A stretch of 64,000 nt of DNA from contig NZ_CP150144.1 in NCBI RefSeq assembly GCF_037963145.1, forward strand, positions 868,001 to 932,000, read 5' to 3'. The notes under the pieces are model-generated. The model made no database searches. It had not been told where the DNA came from and saw only the letters and a list, made by a program, of their open reading frames with translations. Every line of letters begins with the position of its first letter. Position 1 is the first letter of the stretch. This DNA is from Oceanobacillus sp. FSL K6-2867 (GTDB lineage: Bacteria; Bacillota; Bacilli; Bacillales; Amphibacillaceae). Positions 1-9,524 of the stretch are shown here, piece by piece. The translations under genes and the position numbers were made by a program.

Positions 1-2
1 TG

Positions 3-197
3 CAGGACTTCTATGATTATAAAGTTTTTCTTACGGTTGATAAAAATGTGCAGCGTAAGCGAATCCAGCAACGTAATGGGAAGGAAAAGCTAGAAACCTT
101 TATTCAAAGATGGATTCCTTTGGAAGAGCATTATTTTGACTCGCTTCAACTTGAAAAACAATGTGATCTCGTTATAAATACGACAACCAATCAATAA
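3..197 (+). CDS. C-terminal fragment of a uridine kinase-like P-loop protein
   Basis: The reading frame is open from the window edge to a TAA and gives 64 residues. The segment FLTVDKNVQRKRIQQRNG followed by a W-I-P-x-E-E-x-Y-F stretch is typical of the C-terminal part of the uridine kinase/phosphoribulokinase-like proteins of Bacillaceae, which would phosphorylate a nucleoside or similar small molecule. The P-loop half lies outside the window, so the exact substrate cannot be judged. A strong bidirectional terminator follows directly and separates it from the convergent proBA operon. Confidence 0.6.
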   Translation, partial: QDFYDYKVFLTVDKNVQRKRIQQRNGKEKLETFIQRWIPLEEHYFDSLQLEKQCDLVINTTTNQ

Positions 198-210
198 CTC
201 AAATACACAG

Positions 211-245
211 AGGGGCTGTTCCAGCATGGAACAGCCCCTTTATAA
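211..245. terminator. Bidirectional rho-independent terminator
   Basis: A perfect 13-bp inverted repeat (AGGGGCTGTTCCA and its complement, 3-nt loop) is followed by a T-rich run on the plus strand. It sits between the kinase-like gene and the end of proA and can serve both. Confidence 0.85.
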
Positions 246-249
246 ATAA

Positions 250-1497
250 TTAATTTCTGATTTGACCGCTGCCTTTAATTTGAAACTTGCTTGATGTTAA
301 TGCTGCAAGCCCCATTGGACCTCTAGCATGTAATTTTTGTGTACTGATTCCAATTTCTGCTCCATATCCAAATTCAAACCCATCCGTAAATCGGGTAGAT
401 GCATTATGATAGACAGCGGCTGCATCTACATGATGCAGGAACATTTCGGCATGTTTAGTATTCTCTGTAATGATTGACTCGGAATGCCTCGTTCCATATT
501 GATTAATATGCCCGATTGCTTCTTCAACCGTATCCGCTAATTTAACACTGATGGAAAGTCCAAGGTATTCACTTGACCAGTCTTCTTCTGTTGCTTGGTT
601 AGCTGCTGGATAAGCTTCACAAATTTTCTCATCAGCATAAATTTGAACACCGTTCTCTTCCAGTTTTTCTAACAATTCGCTGCCATGTTGACTAAACCAT
701 TCAGAATCGATTAAAAGAGATTCGATCGCATTACAGACAGATGGCCGCTGCAGCTTTGCATTCAATACAATTTGCTCTGCCATTTCTTTTTCAGCCGTTT
801 TATCAATAAAAATATGACAATTTCCAGCACCTGTTTCTATTACAGGTACTGTAGCTTCCCGAACAACAGTATCAATCAGGTTTTTACCGCCTCTAGGTAT
901 TAATACATCCAAATAATCGTTTAAGCGGAATAATTCACGAGCTGTTTCTCTGCTTGTGTCCTCAATTAACTGCACAGCATTAACAGGGAGAGCACTGCGC
1001 TCCAAAGCACGATGAATGGAGCTGATTAAAGCGATATTTGAATTTTTAGCTGAAGAGCTCCCTCGCAAAATAACCGCATTTCCTGTTTTTAGTGTAAGTG
1101 TTGCTGCATCTACTGTCACATTCGGTCTAGCCTCATAAATGATACCTACAACACCAATTGGCACCCGCTTCTTTTCGATGTTTAGGCCATTTTCCTTATT
1201 AATCGATTCTAAGGTTTCACCAATTGGATCATGAAGCTCAATTACTTGACGAATGGCAGCAGCAATTCCTTCAATACGCTCTTGATTCAGCATAATGCGA
1301 TCTAAGACAGCATCAGAAAGCCCTTTTTCTTTACCTGCCGCAAGATCCTTTTCATTTTCGATAAGCAACATTTCCTGATCCATTATTAATTGCTCTGCAA
1401 TTAAAGCTAATGCTTCATTCTTCTCTTCCGTCGTAACTCCGGTCATTGAATAACTCGCTTCTTTTGCAGATTTTCCTTTTTGAATAACTTCACTCAT
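250..1497 (-). CDS. proA: Glutamate-5-semialdehyde dehydrogenase (gamma-glutamyl phosphate reductase)
   Basis: This enzyme reduces gamma-glutamyl phosphate with NADPH to glutamate semialdehyde, the second step of proline synthesis in the cytosol. At 415 residues it has the full family length. The ALDH-type fold is evident from the [14 protein letters not shown] segment near residue 120, the [11 protein letters not shown] motif near 140, and RPSVCNAIE near 255 with the catalytic cysteine. Its ATG overlaps the proB stop codon (ATGA), so the two are translationally coupled. It is the last gene of the T-box-controlled proBA transcript and ends at a bidirectional terminator. Confidence 0.95.
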   Translation of the reverse strand: MSEVIQKGKSAKEASYSMTGVTTEEKNEALALIAEQLIMDQEMLLIENEKDLAAGKEKGLSDAVLDRIMLNQERIEGIAAAIRQVIELHDPIGETLESINKENGLNIEKKRVPIGVVGIIYEARPNVTVDAATLTLKTGNAVILRGSSSAKNSNIALISSIHRALERSALPVNAVQLIEDTSRETARELFRLNDYLDVLIPRGGKNLIDTVVREATVPVIETGAGNCHIFIDKTAEKEMAEQIVLNAKLQRPSVCNAIESLLIDSEWFSQHGSELLEKLEENGVQIYADEKICEAYPAANQATEEDWSSEYLGLSISVKLADTVEEAIGHINQYGTRHSESIITENTKHAEMFLHHVDAAAVYHNASTRFTDGFEFGYGAEIGISTQKLHARGPMGLAALTSSKFQIKGSGQIRN

Positions 1498-2612
1498 GAC
1501 AATTCCTCCCCGATTTTTTGTACACCTACCCAGCCATCACGATGAATTACCTCTATGGAAGAGGCGAAACCTTTCTCGTTTTCAATATGTTCGTTGATTG
1601 CCTGTTGCAATTCAGCAGATGAGCAGCTTACTTCTCCCTTGCCGAGCAATTCATTTAACCCATAAACATGAACAACATCACCTTTTTTAAAGGATCCACT
1701 CATTCTTAAAATACCAGCTGAAAGCAGACTGCTTCCTTGATGAGATATCGCATCCTCTGCTCCTTTATCCACATAAAGCTTTCCCATCGATTCGGAGTGG
1801 ATTGCAATCCATTGTCTCCTCGTATTGATTGGCCCTTTCACATGCCCAGCAATATACGTTCCATCGCCATTACCTTGTAATACGTGCAGTAATTTGTCGT
1901 GACCGATCCCGTAACCGATAAAAACTGGAACTCCAATCATGGTTGCCGTTTTAGCTGCCATCAGCTTCGATTTCATGCCTCCTGTTCCAACCTTTGAACC
2001 GCTTGCCCCTGCTGCTCCAATCATTTCATTTGTTATCTCATCAAGGTAGTCATATTTGATTGCTGAAGGATTCGTTCTTGGGTTTCCATTATAAATTCCA
2101 TTGATATCCGTTAAAATAATGAGCTGATCAGCATGAATAAGGCCGCTGACTAATGCTGATAGCATATCATTATCACCAAAGGTCAATTCCTCAATTGATA
2201 CCGTATCATTTTCATTTATGATTGGCAGTATGCCTCTTTCCAGCAGCTCTGTCATAGTTGCATAAGCATTTCGATAACGTTCTCGATTTGAAAAATCATC
2301 CCGTGTTAATAATAACTGGGCTGCTGTTATACCGTAGGCACTGAATTTTTCCATATACGTTTGAATTAGCAAGCTTTGCCCGATGGCTGCAGCAGCCTGT
2401 TTTCCTTTTAAGGTAACTGGTCTTGATGAATAACCAAGTCCCCTAAAGCCAGCTGCAACAGCTCCTGAAGATACAAGGATAACCTCATGATTTGCTTCTC
2501 GAAGCGCAGCCAGCGCGTGAATATGATCATTTAGTTTTTGCTGATCGATTTCACCTTTTTCATTTGTTAGTGAGCTGCTGCCAATTTTGACTACGATTCG
2601 TTGCTTGCGCAT
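1494..2612 (-). CDS. proB: Glutamate 5-kinase with C-terminal PUA domain
   Basis: ProB phosphorylates glutamate with ATP, the first and normally proline-inhibited step of proline synthesis. The 372-residue product has an amino-acid-kinase domain ([14 protein letters not shown] at the start, [16 protein letters not shown] around residue 150, [14 protein letters not shown] around 205) and a PUA domain after about residue 275 (residues [15 protein letters not shown]). I chose the ATG at 2610-2612 because GGAGGT lies 7 nt upstream; the frame stays open 19 codons further but without a better ribosome site. proA follows with a 4-bp overlap. Confidence 0.95.
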   Translation of the reverse strand: MRKQRIVVKIGSSSLTNEKGEIDQQKLNDHIHALAALREANHEVILVSSGAVAAGFRGLGYSSRPVTLKGKQAAAAIGQSLLIQTYMEKFSAYGITAAQLLLTRDDFSNRERYRNAYATMTELLERGILPIINENDTVSIEELTFGDNDMLSALVSGLIHADQLIILTDINGIYNGNPRTNPSAIKYDYLDEITNEMIGAAGASGSKVGTGGMKSKLMAAKTATMIGVPVFIGYGIGHDKLLHVLQGNGDGTYIAGHVKGPINTRRQWIAIHSESMGKLYVDKGAEDAISHQGSSLLSAGILRMSGSFKKGDVVHVYGLNELLGKGEVSCSSAELQQAINEHIENEKGFASSIEVIHRDGWVGVQKIGEELS

Positions 2613-2699
2613 TTCTATTACCTCCATTAAACGTATTTCTTTATCTACATTTGAAGACCTGGCATTCATCCAGCTTTCAGGCGAATGCCTTAACGCAAA

Positions 2700-2938
2700 A
2701 AAAGCCCAATCATCCTATATTATAAGGACGAAAGAGCTTCTTCCGCGGTACCACCATTACTTGAATGTATTCACATTCCACTTCATCCATAACGCTGGAA
2801 ATGCGCCCATGTATTGGCATGGGACTCTAAAGGTAGGTTCTGCAGGTTGTCTATGACGGAATCTTTCAGCTCTTAAATTCCGCTCTCTTTCATAGCAAGC
2901 ACTGCATACTGGTCCTCTATTAACGTTCAATATATTGC
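2700..2938 (-). promoter_or_regulatory. T-box leader of proBA, proline specifier
   Basis: Reading the minus strand, the T-box core GGTGGTACCGCGG lies at 2743-2755. It is followed by a terminator hairpin (AAGCTC..TCGTCCT / AGGATGA..GGGCTT) and a T7 run ending near 2700. Upstream is a stem I-like region whose 3' side reads GAA-CCT-ACC at 2832-2840. In known T-boxes this is where the specifier codon sits, and CCT is a proline codon, fitting the genes controlled. Uncharged tRNA-Pro should stabilise the antiterminator and switch proBA on. Confidence 0.93.
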
Positions 2939-2943
2939 CTTCT

Positions 2944-2972
2944 ATTATGGCGAGAAATAAACCCGTTGTCAA
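2944..2972 (-). promoter_or_regulatory. SigA promoter of the proBA T-box transcript
   Basis: On the minus strand, TTGACA (2967-2972), a 17-bp spacer and CATAAT (2944-2949) form a near-consensus vegetative promoter. Transcription would start near 2937, just ahead of T-box stem I. Confidence 0.85.
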
Positions 2973-3331
2973 TAGGTAAAATATTCAGTTCTTTTATCTG
3001 CGATCTTCTTAATATCTAACTGAGATTAGATGTTGCCCATGACCAAAATTAATAAAAATAAGACAAATATTGCAAACATATGCATCATGTCCCAGTCACA
3101 ATGAAGTTGAATTGGAAGATGACGACTTATCTGACACAGGGAGTTGTACTGAACTTGAGGGAATATGATCATCCCTCTTTATTCAGACACCGGTTAAGGT
3201 GCATATTAAAATTATCAAGTCACTTTTGCAGAACAAACATATAAGAAATGTATCTACGATAAAGAAATTCATCTCATCTTTCAAATGAAATAAAGATTAA
3301 CAACGAATTTTTTGGGGAAAATACTAATTGA
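2973..3331. other. Intergenic stretch with no recognised feature
   Basis: This DNA lies between the divergent proBA and cydA promoters. I see no convincing gene, hairpin terminator or repeat in it. It is AT-rich with several short interrupted frames. Confidence 0.5.
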
Positions 3332-3376
3332 TTGTCATTTTCTCTATTTGTTATATGATTGTTAAAGAGTTCACAA
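3332..3376 (+). promoter_or_regulatory. cydA promoter with overlapping Rex-type operator
   Basis: TTGTCA (3332-3337), a 16-bp spacer and TATGAT (3354-3359) form the promoter. Immediately overlapping and downstream is TTGTTAAAGAGTTCACAA (3359-3376). This matches the Rex palindrome TTGTGAA-N4-TTCACAA with one mismatch. Rex represses B. subtilis cydABCD when the NADH/NAD ratio is low, and this placement would block polymerase in the same way. Confidence 0.8.
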
Positions 3377-3400
3377 TTAATTCATTTCCCGTTTGAAATA

Positions 3401-3433
3401 TTGTCATATCTAATATCCAATTAGGTATGACAA
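3401..3433 (+). repeat. 14-bp inverted repeat in the cydA leader
   Basis: TTGTCATATCTAAT and ATTAGGTATGACAA pair with one G-T wobble across a 5-nt loop. The hairpin lies about 35 nt past the presumed transcription start and is not followed by a T-run. It is therefore more likely a DNA operator or an mRNA structural element than a terminator. Confidence 0.6.
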
Positions 3434-3525
3434 CACGTTAGAATAAAATTAGATGTGCCTCTACACATATCTATACAGAACGTAATCTTGGGATTTATTT
3501 GTAAAATTAAGGAGGAGGATCTGCG

Positions 3526-4866
3526 TTGTTATTTGATGATCCGGTATTTGCGAGCAGGTTATTAACCATTTTAACCCTTTCATTCCATATTATCTATGCA
3601 ACCATCGGTGTTGGGGTTCCACTCATGATCATGATTGCACAATGGGTTGGGATCAAGAAAAACGATATGCATTATATGCTGATGGCCAGACGATGGGCAA
3701 AGGGATTTGTCGTCACGGTAGCAGTGGGTGTCGTAACAGGGACTGCAATCGGTTTACAATTATCGCTATTATGGCCCAATTTTATGGAGCTTGCAGGTAA
3801 TATCATTGCATTGCCATTATTTATGGAAGTTTTTGCTTTCTTTTTCGAAGCAATTTTCTTAGGGATCTACTTGTATACATGGGATCGTTTTGATAATCCT
3901 CGTAAACATTTACTATTATTGATTCCAGTTGCACTAGGAGGCGGTATGTCCGCTGTCTTCATTACAATTGTTAACTCATTCATGAATGCTCCAGCTGGGT
4001 TCGATATCGTCAACGGAGAACTGGTAAATGCAAATCCAATTGCAGCAATGTTTACTGCAGCAATGCCTACAAAGGTTTCCCATGTACTTGCTACTGCCTA
4101 TATGACTATTGCCTTTATGCTCGCAGCAATTGCTGCATTTAAACTGCTTAAAGGTTCGAAACATGAGTACCACAAGAAAGCACTGTTTATGACGATGAAA
4201 ATCGGACTTATATTCTCCATTGCAGCTGTGCTGATTGGAGACCTATCAGGAAAATACTTAGCAGAATACCAGCCTGAGAAGCTAGCCGCTGCTGAGTGGC
4301 ATTTTGAAACAGAGGAGGCTGCACCGCTCATTCTTTATGGAATGCTTGACGATAATCAGGAAGTGAATTATGCGCTGCAAATTCCATTTGGATTAAGTAT
4401 TCTAGCACATGGTTATCCAAACTCGGAAGTGATTGGGCTGGATCAATTTCCAGCAGAAGAACAGCCTCCGTTAATTATCCATTATTATTTTGACTTAATG
4501 GTTACAATCGGTATGTTCATGCTGGCGCTTTCGCTTGTCTATTGGGTTGGAATCAAGCGAGGCTGGTTTTTTGTTAAGACAGCGTGGTACCGATCGCTCA
4601 TTGTCCTTGGTGGCCCATTATCATTCTTAGGGATTGAAGCTGGCTGGTGGATGGCGGAAGTTGGTCGCCAACCATGGATACTCAGAGGAATAATGACGAT
4701 TGATCAGGCAGCAACCACTAGTGATTATGTCGGACTTATGTTTATCCTTTTCGTAGGACTATATTTCATTTTAGGTGTTGGTACGGTTGTCGTGCTGAGA
4801 CGAATGTTTAAGAATGATCCGATTGAAGAAGCTCTTGCCAAACAGCAAGGTGGTGATTTAGAATGA
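3526..4866 (+). CDS. cydA: Cytochrome bd ubiquinol/menaquinol oxidase subunit I
   Basis: CydA carries the quinol site and haems of the high-affinity terminal oxidase cytochrome bd in the plasma membrane. The 446-residue protein shows the N-terminal haem-ligand histidine in LTLSFHIIYATIG (about residue 21), the second histidine in TKVSHVLATAYMT near 186, and the conserved GRQPW motif near residue 385. The quinol loop contains PEKLAAAEWHFE and is of the short type usual in Firmicutes. The start is a TTG directly after GGAGGAGG. The stop overlaps the cydB start (ATGA). A Rex-type operator lies at its promoter. Confidence 0.96.
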   Translation: MLFDDPVFASRLLTILTLSFHIIYATIGVGVPLMIMIAQWVGIKKNDMHYMLMARRWAKGFVVTVAVGVVTGTAIGLQLSLLWPNFMELAGNIIALPLFMEVFAFFFEAIFLGIYLYTWDRFDNPRKHLLLLIPVALGGGMSAVFITIVNSFMNAPAGFDIVNGELVNANPIAAMFTAAMPTKVSHVLATAYMTIAFMLAAIAAFKLLKGSKHEYHKKALFMTMKIGLIFSIAAVLIGDLSGKYLAEYQPEKLAAAEWHFETEEAAPLILYGMLDDNQEVNYALQIPFGLSILAHGYPNSEVIGLDQFPAEEQPPLIIHYYFDLMVTIGMFMLALSLVYWVGIKRGWFFVKTAWYRSLIVLGGPLSFLGIEAGWWMAEVGRQPWILRGIMTIDQAATTSDYVGLMFILFVGLYFILGVGTVVVLRRMFKNDPIEEALAKQQGGDLE

Positions 4867-5888
4867 GCTTAGAGGTTCTTGGAATTTCCGTGCTTTGGTT
4901 ATTTTTATTCGGTTATGTCATTGTCGGCTCAATTGACTATGGTGCGGGATTTTTCAACGCACAAAGCATCATAACTGGAAAGCAGCATATTTTATCTAAA
5001 ATCATTCAGCGTTATCTTTCTCCTGTTTGGGAAGTAACAAATGTATTCTTTGTATTCTTTTTCGTTGGGATTGTTGGATTCTTTCCACAGTCAGCATATT
5101 ACTTTGGAACGATTTTACTGATTCCAGGAAGTATTGCGCTTATATTGCTGGCAATCCGAGGATCGTACTATGCATTCGAATCCTACGGAACAAGAGGTCA
5201 TAAAGGATATGCTTTTATGTATGGAGCTTCTGGATTATTAATTCCAGCTTCATTATCAATTGTATTAACCATCTCAGAAGGTGGATTTGTATCGATTGTG
5301 AATGATAACCCGGTGCTTGATTATGCAGCATTATTTATTAGCCCCTTAACCTGGTCTATTGTTGCACTGAGCATTGTTGCGGTTTTATATATTTCCGCTG
5401 TGTTCCTTACATGGTATGCAAATAAAACCGGTGATACAAAAGCAACCGATCTGATGCGTAAATACGCACTTGGCTGGGCTGTCCCATTAATTATTACTGC
5501 CAGTGGTATTGTGTATGAATTAAGCTTTCATAATGAAGCACATTTCGAGCGCATTATGGATTTGTGGTGGATGTTTGTACTTTCCTTTATCTTATGGGTT
5601 GCAACAGTGTGGCTCATATGGAAAAGAAGAAACTACGGTACGGCGTTCTGGCTGCTTGTTGGTCAATTTGCACTGGCATTTTTCGCGTATGGAGTTTCGC
5701 ATTACCCGTATATTCTTTATCCATACCTAACCATTTATGAAGGGTTCACAAATACAGCGATGGCAGTTTCATTAGTATTTGTATTTATTCTTGGACTGGC
5801 CTTGTTACTTCCTTCCTTGTATTTATTATTACGGCTATTTCTTTTCGATAAGAATTATGTACAAGGAATTAAGAATAAGAAGGAGTGA
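4863..5888 (+). CDS. cydB: Cytochrome bd oxidase subunit II
   Basis: CydB is the pseudosymmetric partner of CydA in cytochrome bd and stabilises the haem core. The 341-residue protein has about eight or nine hydrophobic helices. It begins with the typical LGISVLWLFLFGYVIVGSID segment containing the family G-x-x-D-Y-G-A-G motif. Its start overlaps the cydA stop by 4 bp, and the small subunit gene cydS begins 5 nt after its TGA, so the three form one operon. Confidence 0.95.
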   Translation: MSLEVLGISVLWLFLFGYVIVGSIDYGAGFFNAQSIITGKQHILSKIIQRYLSPVWEVTNVFFVFFFVGIVGFFPQSAYYFGTILLIPGSIALILLAIRGSYYAFESYGTRGHKGYAFMYGASGLLIPASLSIVLTISEGGFVSIVNDNPVLDYAALFISPLTWSIVALSIVAVLYISAVFLTWYANKTGDTKATDLMRKYALGWAVPLIITASGIVYELSFHNEAHFERIMDLWWMFVLSFILWVATVWLIWKRRNYGTAFWLLVGQFALAFFAYGVSHYPYILYPYLTIYEGFTNTAMAVSLVFVFILGLALLLPSLYLLLRLFLFDKNYVQGIKNKKE

Positions 5889-5893
5889 GCTGA

Positions 5894-6013
5894 ATGTTTC
5901 ATGATTTTCTAATATTTGTCGCTCCCATTCTCGTCATTCTGATTGCAATTGCAGTTGCGTTTTGGGGAGCTGGTAAAGATAAACCTGTAACAAAAGAAGC
6001 TGGCAAGGAATAA
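5894..6013 (+). CDS. cydS: CydS-like small subunit of cytochrome bd (39 aa)
   Basis: A 39-residue single-span membrane peptide begins MFHDFLIFVAPILVILIAIA, followed by VAFWGAGKDKP and a charged tail. GGAGTG, inside the end of cydB, serves as ribosome site. Geobacillus cytochrome bd contains a 33-residue CydS with the same plan: a short N-terminus, APxxVxxxxxxAAFW-like helix, and a lysine/acidic tail. The APILV...AFWG pattern and the position right after cydB support the call. The last codons form the left arm of the operon terminator. Confidence 0.85.
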   Translation: MFHDFLIFVAPILVILIAIAVAFWGAGKDKPVTKEAGKE

Positions 6014-6050
6014 TCCTCTGCCAGCTTCTTCATTTTTTATTTTCTTTTAC
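5996..6050. terminator. Bidirectional terminator overlapping the cydS stop
   Basis: GAAGCTGGCA (5996-6005) pairs with TGCCAGCTTC (6019-6028) and is followed by a T-rich run. On the minus strand the same stem is followed by TTTTG after the end of cydC. It separates the two convergent cyd operons. Confidence 0.85.
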
Positions 6051-7768
6051 AGATCCGCTAAAAAGACACTCTGTTCGATTTCCTTCATTTTATAAAAGTA
6101 TCCTTTTCGCTCCATTAATTCCTCATAGGTACCTGCTTCTGCAACAGAACCTTGATTCATAACTATAATTTGATCCATTTTCTCCAGTCCTGTTAAACGG
6201 TGACTGATTAGAATGACTGTATCCTCCTTAGCCACTTCAAATAGCCGATGATATAGTTGTTCCTCTGTTAATGCGTCGATGGACGAGGTTGGTTCATCCA
6301 GCAGCCAAAAAGGAGCTTGTTTCAGTAACACTCGTGCCAGTGCTAATCGCTGCCTTTCGCCACCTGAAAGATTCTGCCCCTTTTCCAAAACTTGATCATC
6401 CAATCCAAAATGGCTTAACTGAACATCATGAAGAGCTCTCTCCAACTCGCTATCAGCTAACCCATCTTTAGCAAATGCTATATTATCCCGAATTGTACCA
6501 TAGAAAAAATGATTCGATTGGAGAATAACATTGACATGCTCCCAGATGCTCTCTTCTTCTAGTTCGGCTATCGGCTGGTCATGGAGCAAAACAGCTCCAG
6601 AACGAGCTTCATACAATTTAAGCAATAGCTGCATAATCGTTGACTTTCCAGATCCACTTGGTCCAACAATTGCCGTTTTTGAACCCGCAGGTAAGTGCAA
6701 TGTTATGTTTTTTAATGTATCATTTGTTTCAGTTGGAAACGCAAAGAATACCTGATCAAACGTAATAGATGGAGCGTGTTCTAAGTGCAGCTTCTCTATA
6801 GGATAATCTTCATCTTCCCCACTTATGATTGCCTCATCCAATCTTGTTACGGCCTGGCGACTTTCCTGCAGATAGCTTGGGAAAGCTGCCATCGTTGAGG
6901 TATTTTCAAATAGTGTTAAAGAGATCATCACAAGCATGGCAAGAAACAATCCATCCAGCTCCTGTACCGAGACAAAATATGCACTCACAGTGAGTACGGA
7001 AACAGTAACGAGCAGGGATAGAAACGTATTTGCTGATTCACTGAATAAGCGGTGCACATTCTCACGCTCTTGCTCCAGTAAATATGTATCCGCTGATTTT
7101 AATAAGGTCTCCTCCTTGCTATCTACTTGCTGATATATTTTCAAATCGCGAAAACCGTAAAGAAATTCTGTAATCTCTGTTGATAAGTCACCACGCTTCT
7201 CCCTCACCCGATAATCAATTTTCCGTTGCTTTATACCAATGAAGAGTGGGACAACAAACGTCGTCAATAACAGTCCAAGCAACAGCAGCAGGGCTGCTTC
7301 GATAGAAAAATAGGCGGTGAAAAGAATCGTGACAAGAAATACGAGAACTAGCACAATCGGCGGGTAAAAGACGCGTAAGAAGTAATTTTGAAGTGTTTCC
7401 ACATCCCCAACGATTCTTGCCAGCAAGTCACCACTGCGGTGATTTTGGAAAATTGTTGGTGCCAGCGGTTCTATTTTTTTATAAAATGAAATACGTAAAT
7501 TGCTTAGCATTGTAAAGGTTGCCCGATGTGAAAAATACCTTTCTCCATACCTGCTTAAAGCTGATATAATTCCGAGCAGCTTTACAATTGCAACGAGTAC
7601 CATCAAGGAATAAATGGGTGGGACTAGAGCTGCCTTGGAAATTAAATAGCCACTAGATGAAAACAGCCCGACTGCCGTTACTCCCGCAAGAAAACCACAG
7701 GTAATTGAAAAAATAACATCTTTTTTTTCCTGTAACAATACCCTGATGACAGAACGCAATCCTTTCAT
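6047..7768 (-). CDS. cydC: Thiol reductant ABC exporter, CydC-type half-transporter
   Basis: CydC pairs with CydD to form an ABC exporter in the plasma membrane that is needed for cytochrome bd assembly; the E. coli pair exports cysteine/glutathione. The 573-residue protein has six N-terminal helices and a C-terminal ATPase with Walker A VGPSGSGKST near residue 370, signature LSGGERQRLALARV near 470 and Walker B FWLLDEPTSSID. Its ATG overlaps the cydD stop by 4 bp. In B. subtilis the genes lie as cydABCD on one transcript, whereas here the exporter genes face cydAB. Confidence 0.92.
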   Translation of the reverse strand: MKGLRSVIRVLLQEKKDVIFSITCGFLAGVTAVGLFSSSGYLISKAALVPPIYSLMVLVAIVKLLGIISALSRYGERYFSHRATFTMLSNLRISFYKKIEPLAPTIFQNHRSGDLLARIVGDVETLQNYFLRVFYPPIVLVLVFLVTILFTAYFSIEAALLLLLGLLLTTFVVPLFIGIKQRKIDYRVREKRGDLSTEITEFLYGFRDLKIYQQVDSKEETLLKSADTYLLEQERENVHRLFSESANTFLSLLVTVSVLTVSAYFVSVQELDGLFLAMLVMISLTLFENTSTMAAFPSYLQESRQAVTRLDEAIISGEDEDYPIEKLHLEHAPSITFDQVFFAFPTETNDTLKNITLHLPAGSKTAIVGPSGSGKSTIMQLLLKLYEARSGAVLLHDQPIAELEEESIWEHVNVILQSNHFFYGTIRDNIAFAKDGLADSELERALHDVQLSHFGLDDQVLEKGQNLSGGERQRLALARVLLKQAPFWLLDEPTSSIDALTEEQLYHRLFEVAKEDTVILISHRLTGLEKMDQIIVMNQGSVAEAGTYEELMERKGYFYKMKEIEQSVFLADL

Positions 7769-9498
7769 TTCGTCATCCCTCCTTGCTGTACTGTAACCAT
7801 ATTCCGATAGGCAACTATACTCGATAATAATTCATCATGTGTACCTGATGCCTTAATCTCTCCATTTTCCAAAAGAACTATTTTATCTGCCTTTTGAATC
7901 GTATGGAGCCGGTGGGCAACAGTAAAAACTGTTGAATGTTTTCCTAACTCCTGCATTGATTTCTGAAGAATTTGTTCCGTATGCAAATCAAGACCCGTTG
8001 TTGGTTCATCAAAAAGAATTACAGATGGGCGTTTGAGAAAGGCTCTGGCAAGCGCTATTCGCTGTTTTTCTCCTCCCGAAAGACCTCTTCCTCCTTCACC
8101 GATTAATGTGTCATACCCACTTTCAAGTGAATCAACTAAATCATGGATTCCTGCCTTTTCAGCTGCTTTGATGATTTCTTCCTGATTTGAGCTTTTTGTA
8201 GAACCAATTGCAATATTCTCTCCAATCGTCCCTGAGAATATATATGGTTTCTGTGAAATATAGCTTAACTGATCAAACCAGTCCTTTTCTCTGTATTGCT
8301 TTAAGGATGCTCCATTTACTAGAATCTTTCCTTCAGTGACCGGTACCAGACCTGCAAGCATATGCAATAATGTTGTTTTGCCTGCCCCTGTCTTCCCGAT
8401 TATCGCGACCTGCTCAAATGCTGTAATTTCTAGATCAATATGCTTTAAAGCAAATCCATCTTCTTCATAAGAAAATCCTGCATTGCTTAGTTTAATATGT
8501 GGCGGGTTATTTTTTGCCAAGGGTATTTCTCCCCAGTCGGAATCATCATTTTCAAGTGTTGAAAGCTCTTCAGCTAATGTATTTGCCGCTGCCATGCTTG
8601 TCCTTCCCGTGTGAAATGAATTTCCTAATTCCTTTAATTTCGTGTAAAACTCTGGAGCAAGAATAAGCATTAAAAAGCCTGTAAAAAACATGATATCTTG
8701 GAATATGATCATTCGAACAGCGACTTCCAGTGCAATAAGACCAATGCTCAGCATGGAAATAAACTCTAACGCCAAAGAATTTGTAAATGCAATTTTAAGA
8801 ACTTCCATTGTAGCATCACGGAAATCCAGGCTGCTTTTTCGAATGGTTTTCTCCTGCTCTTTAGACCGACCGAATAATTTCAATGTAGTTAATCCTTGCA
8901 GCGTATCTAAGAATGTACCTGAAAAAGCATTCATCTTTTCCAGCTGCTGCTCAGATTTGTCCTTCGTATTAAAGCCAATAATAATCATAAAAACAGGAAT
9001 AAATGGTGCGGTAACTAAGATAATAATTCCCGTCGCCATATGTTCCATAAAAATAACAACAAGTATGAAAAGCGGTACAATCGTCGATTGAATAACTTGT
9101 GGAATATAACTGCTAAAATAAGAATCAATTTCATCTACAGTATCCAACAGAATTCCAACCTTCCTGCCAGACTGACCCTCTAATGAAGCTTGCATGGAGT
9201 TTCTTGAAAATGTATGTACAAATAGCCTGCGAAGCTCTCTTTTAGCAATAGAAGCCATCCTTACTCCTGTTCTTCCATTCAAATAATTTAGTCCTGTACG
9301 TAAAAGAAGCGCTGCGATTAGGCTAATTATTAACGGGCTAATTTCTGAAAATGAATAGCCTTTTAGGAAAATACGGTCAATAATCATTACAAACAAGTAA
9401 CCTTGACCGATAATAGCAAGCGCAGAAAGAATCGCAAGCATAACAAAAAGTACGAGCTTCCCTTTCTGCTCTGCTACTATTTTCTTCAATCTATCCAT
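7765..9498 (-). CDS. cydD: Thiol reductant ABC exporter, CydD-type half-transporter
   Basis: First gene of the cydDC operon; partner of CydC. It has 577 residues with a six-helix transmembrane domain to about residue 320, then an ATPase with IIGKTGAGKTTLLHML (near 365), LSGGEKQRIALARA (near 475) and VILFDEPTTGLD. The ATG follows AGGAGGAG. In the B. subtilis naming this first gene would be called cydC. The promoter region contains a Rex-type palindrome like that of cydA, which links both convergent operons to the same redox signal. Confidence 0.92.
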   Translation of the reverse strand: MDRLKKIVAEQKGKLVLFVMLAILSALAIIGQGYLFVMIIDRIFLKGYSFSEISPLIISLIAALLLRTGLNYLNGRTGVRMASIAKRELRRLFVHTFSRNSMQASLEGQSGRKVGILLDTVDEIDSYFSSYIPQVIQSTIVPLFILVVIFMEHMATGIIILVTAPFIPVFMIIIGFNTKDKSEQQLEKMNAFSGTFLDTLQGLTTLKLFGRSKEQEKTIRKSSLDFRDATMEVLKIAFTNSLALEFISMLSIGLIALEVAVRMIIFQDIMFFTGFLMLILAPEFYTKLKELGNSFHTGRTSMAAANTLAEELSTLENDDSDWGEIPLAKNNPPHIKLSNAGFSYEEDGFALKHIDLEITAFEQVAIIGKTGAGKTTLLHMLAGLVPVTEGKILVNGASLKQYREKDWFDQLSYISQKPYIFSGTIGENIAIGSTKSSNQEEIIKAAEKAGIHDLVDSLESGYDTLIGEGGRGLSGGEKQRIALARAFLKRPSVILFDEPTTGLDLHTEQILQKSMQELGKHSTVFTVAHRLHTIQKADKIVLLENGEIKASGTHDELLSSIVAYRNMVTVQQGGMTK

Positions 9499-9524
9499 TG
9501 ACTCTCCTCCTAACTAAGCTATTT

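Noticed and set aside
2587..2972. Open frames on both strands over the proBA leader
   Set aside because: They run through the T-box core, terminator and stem I, have no ribosome site and encode no known protein.
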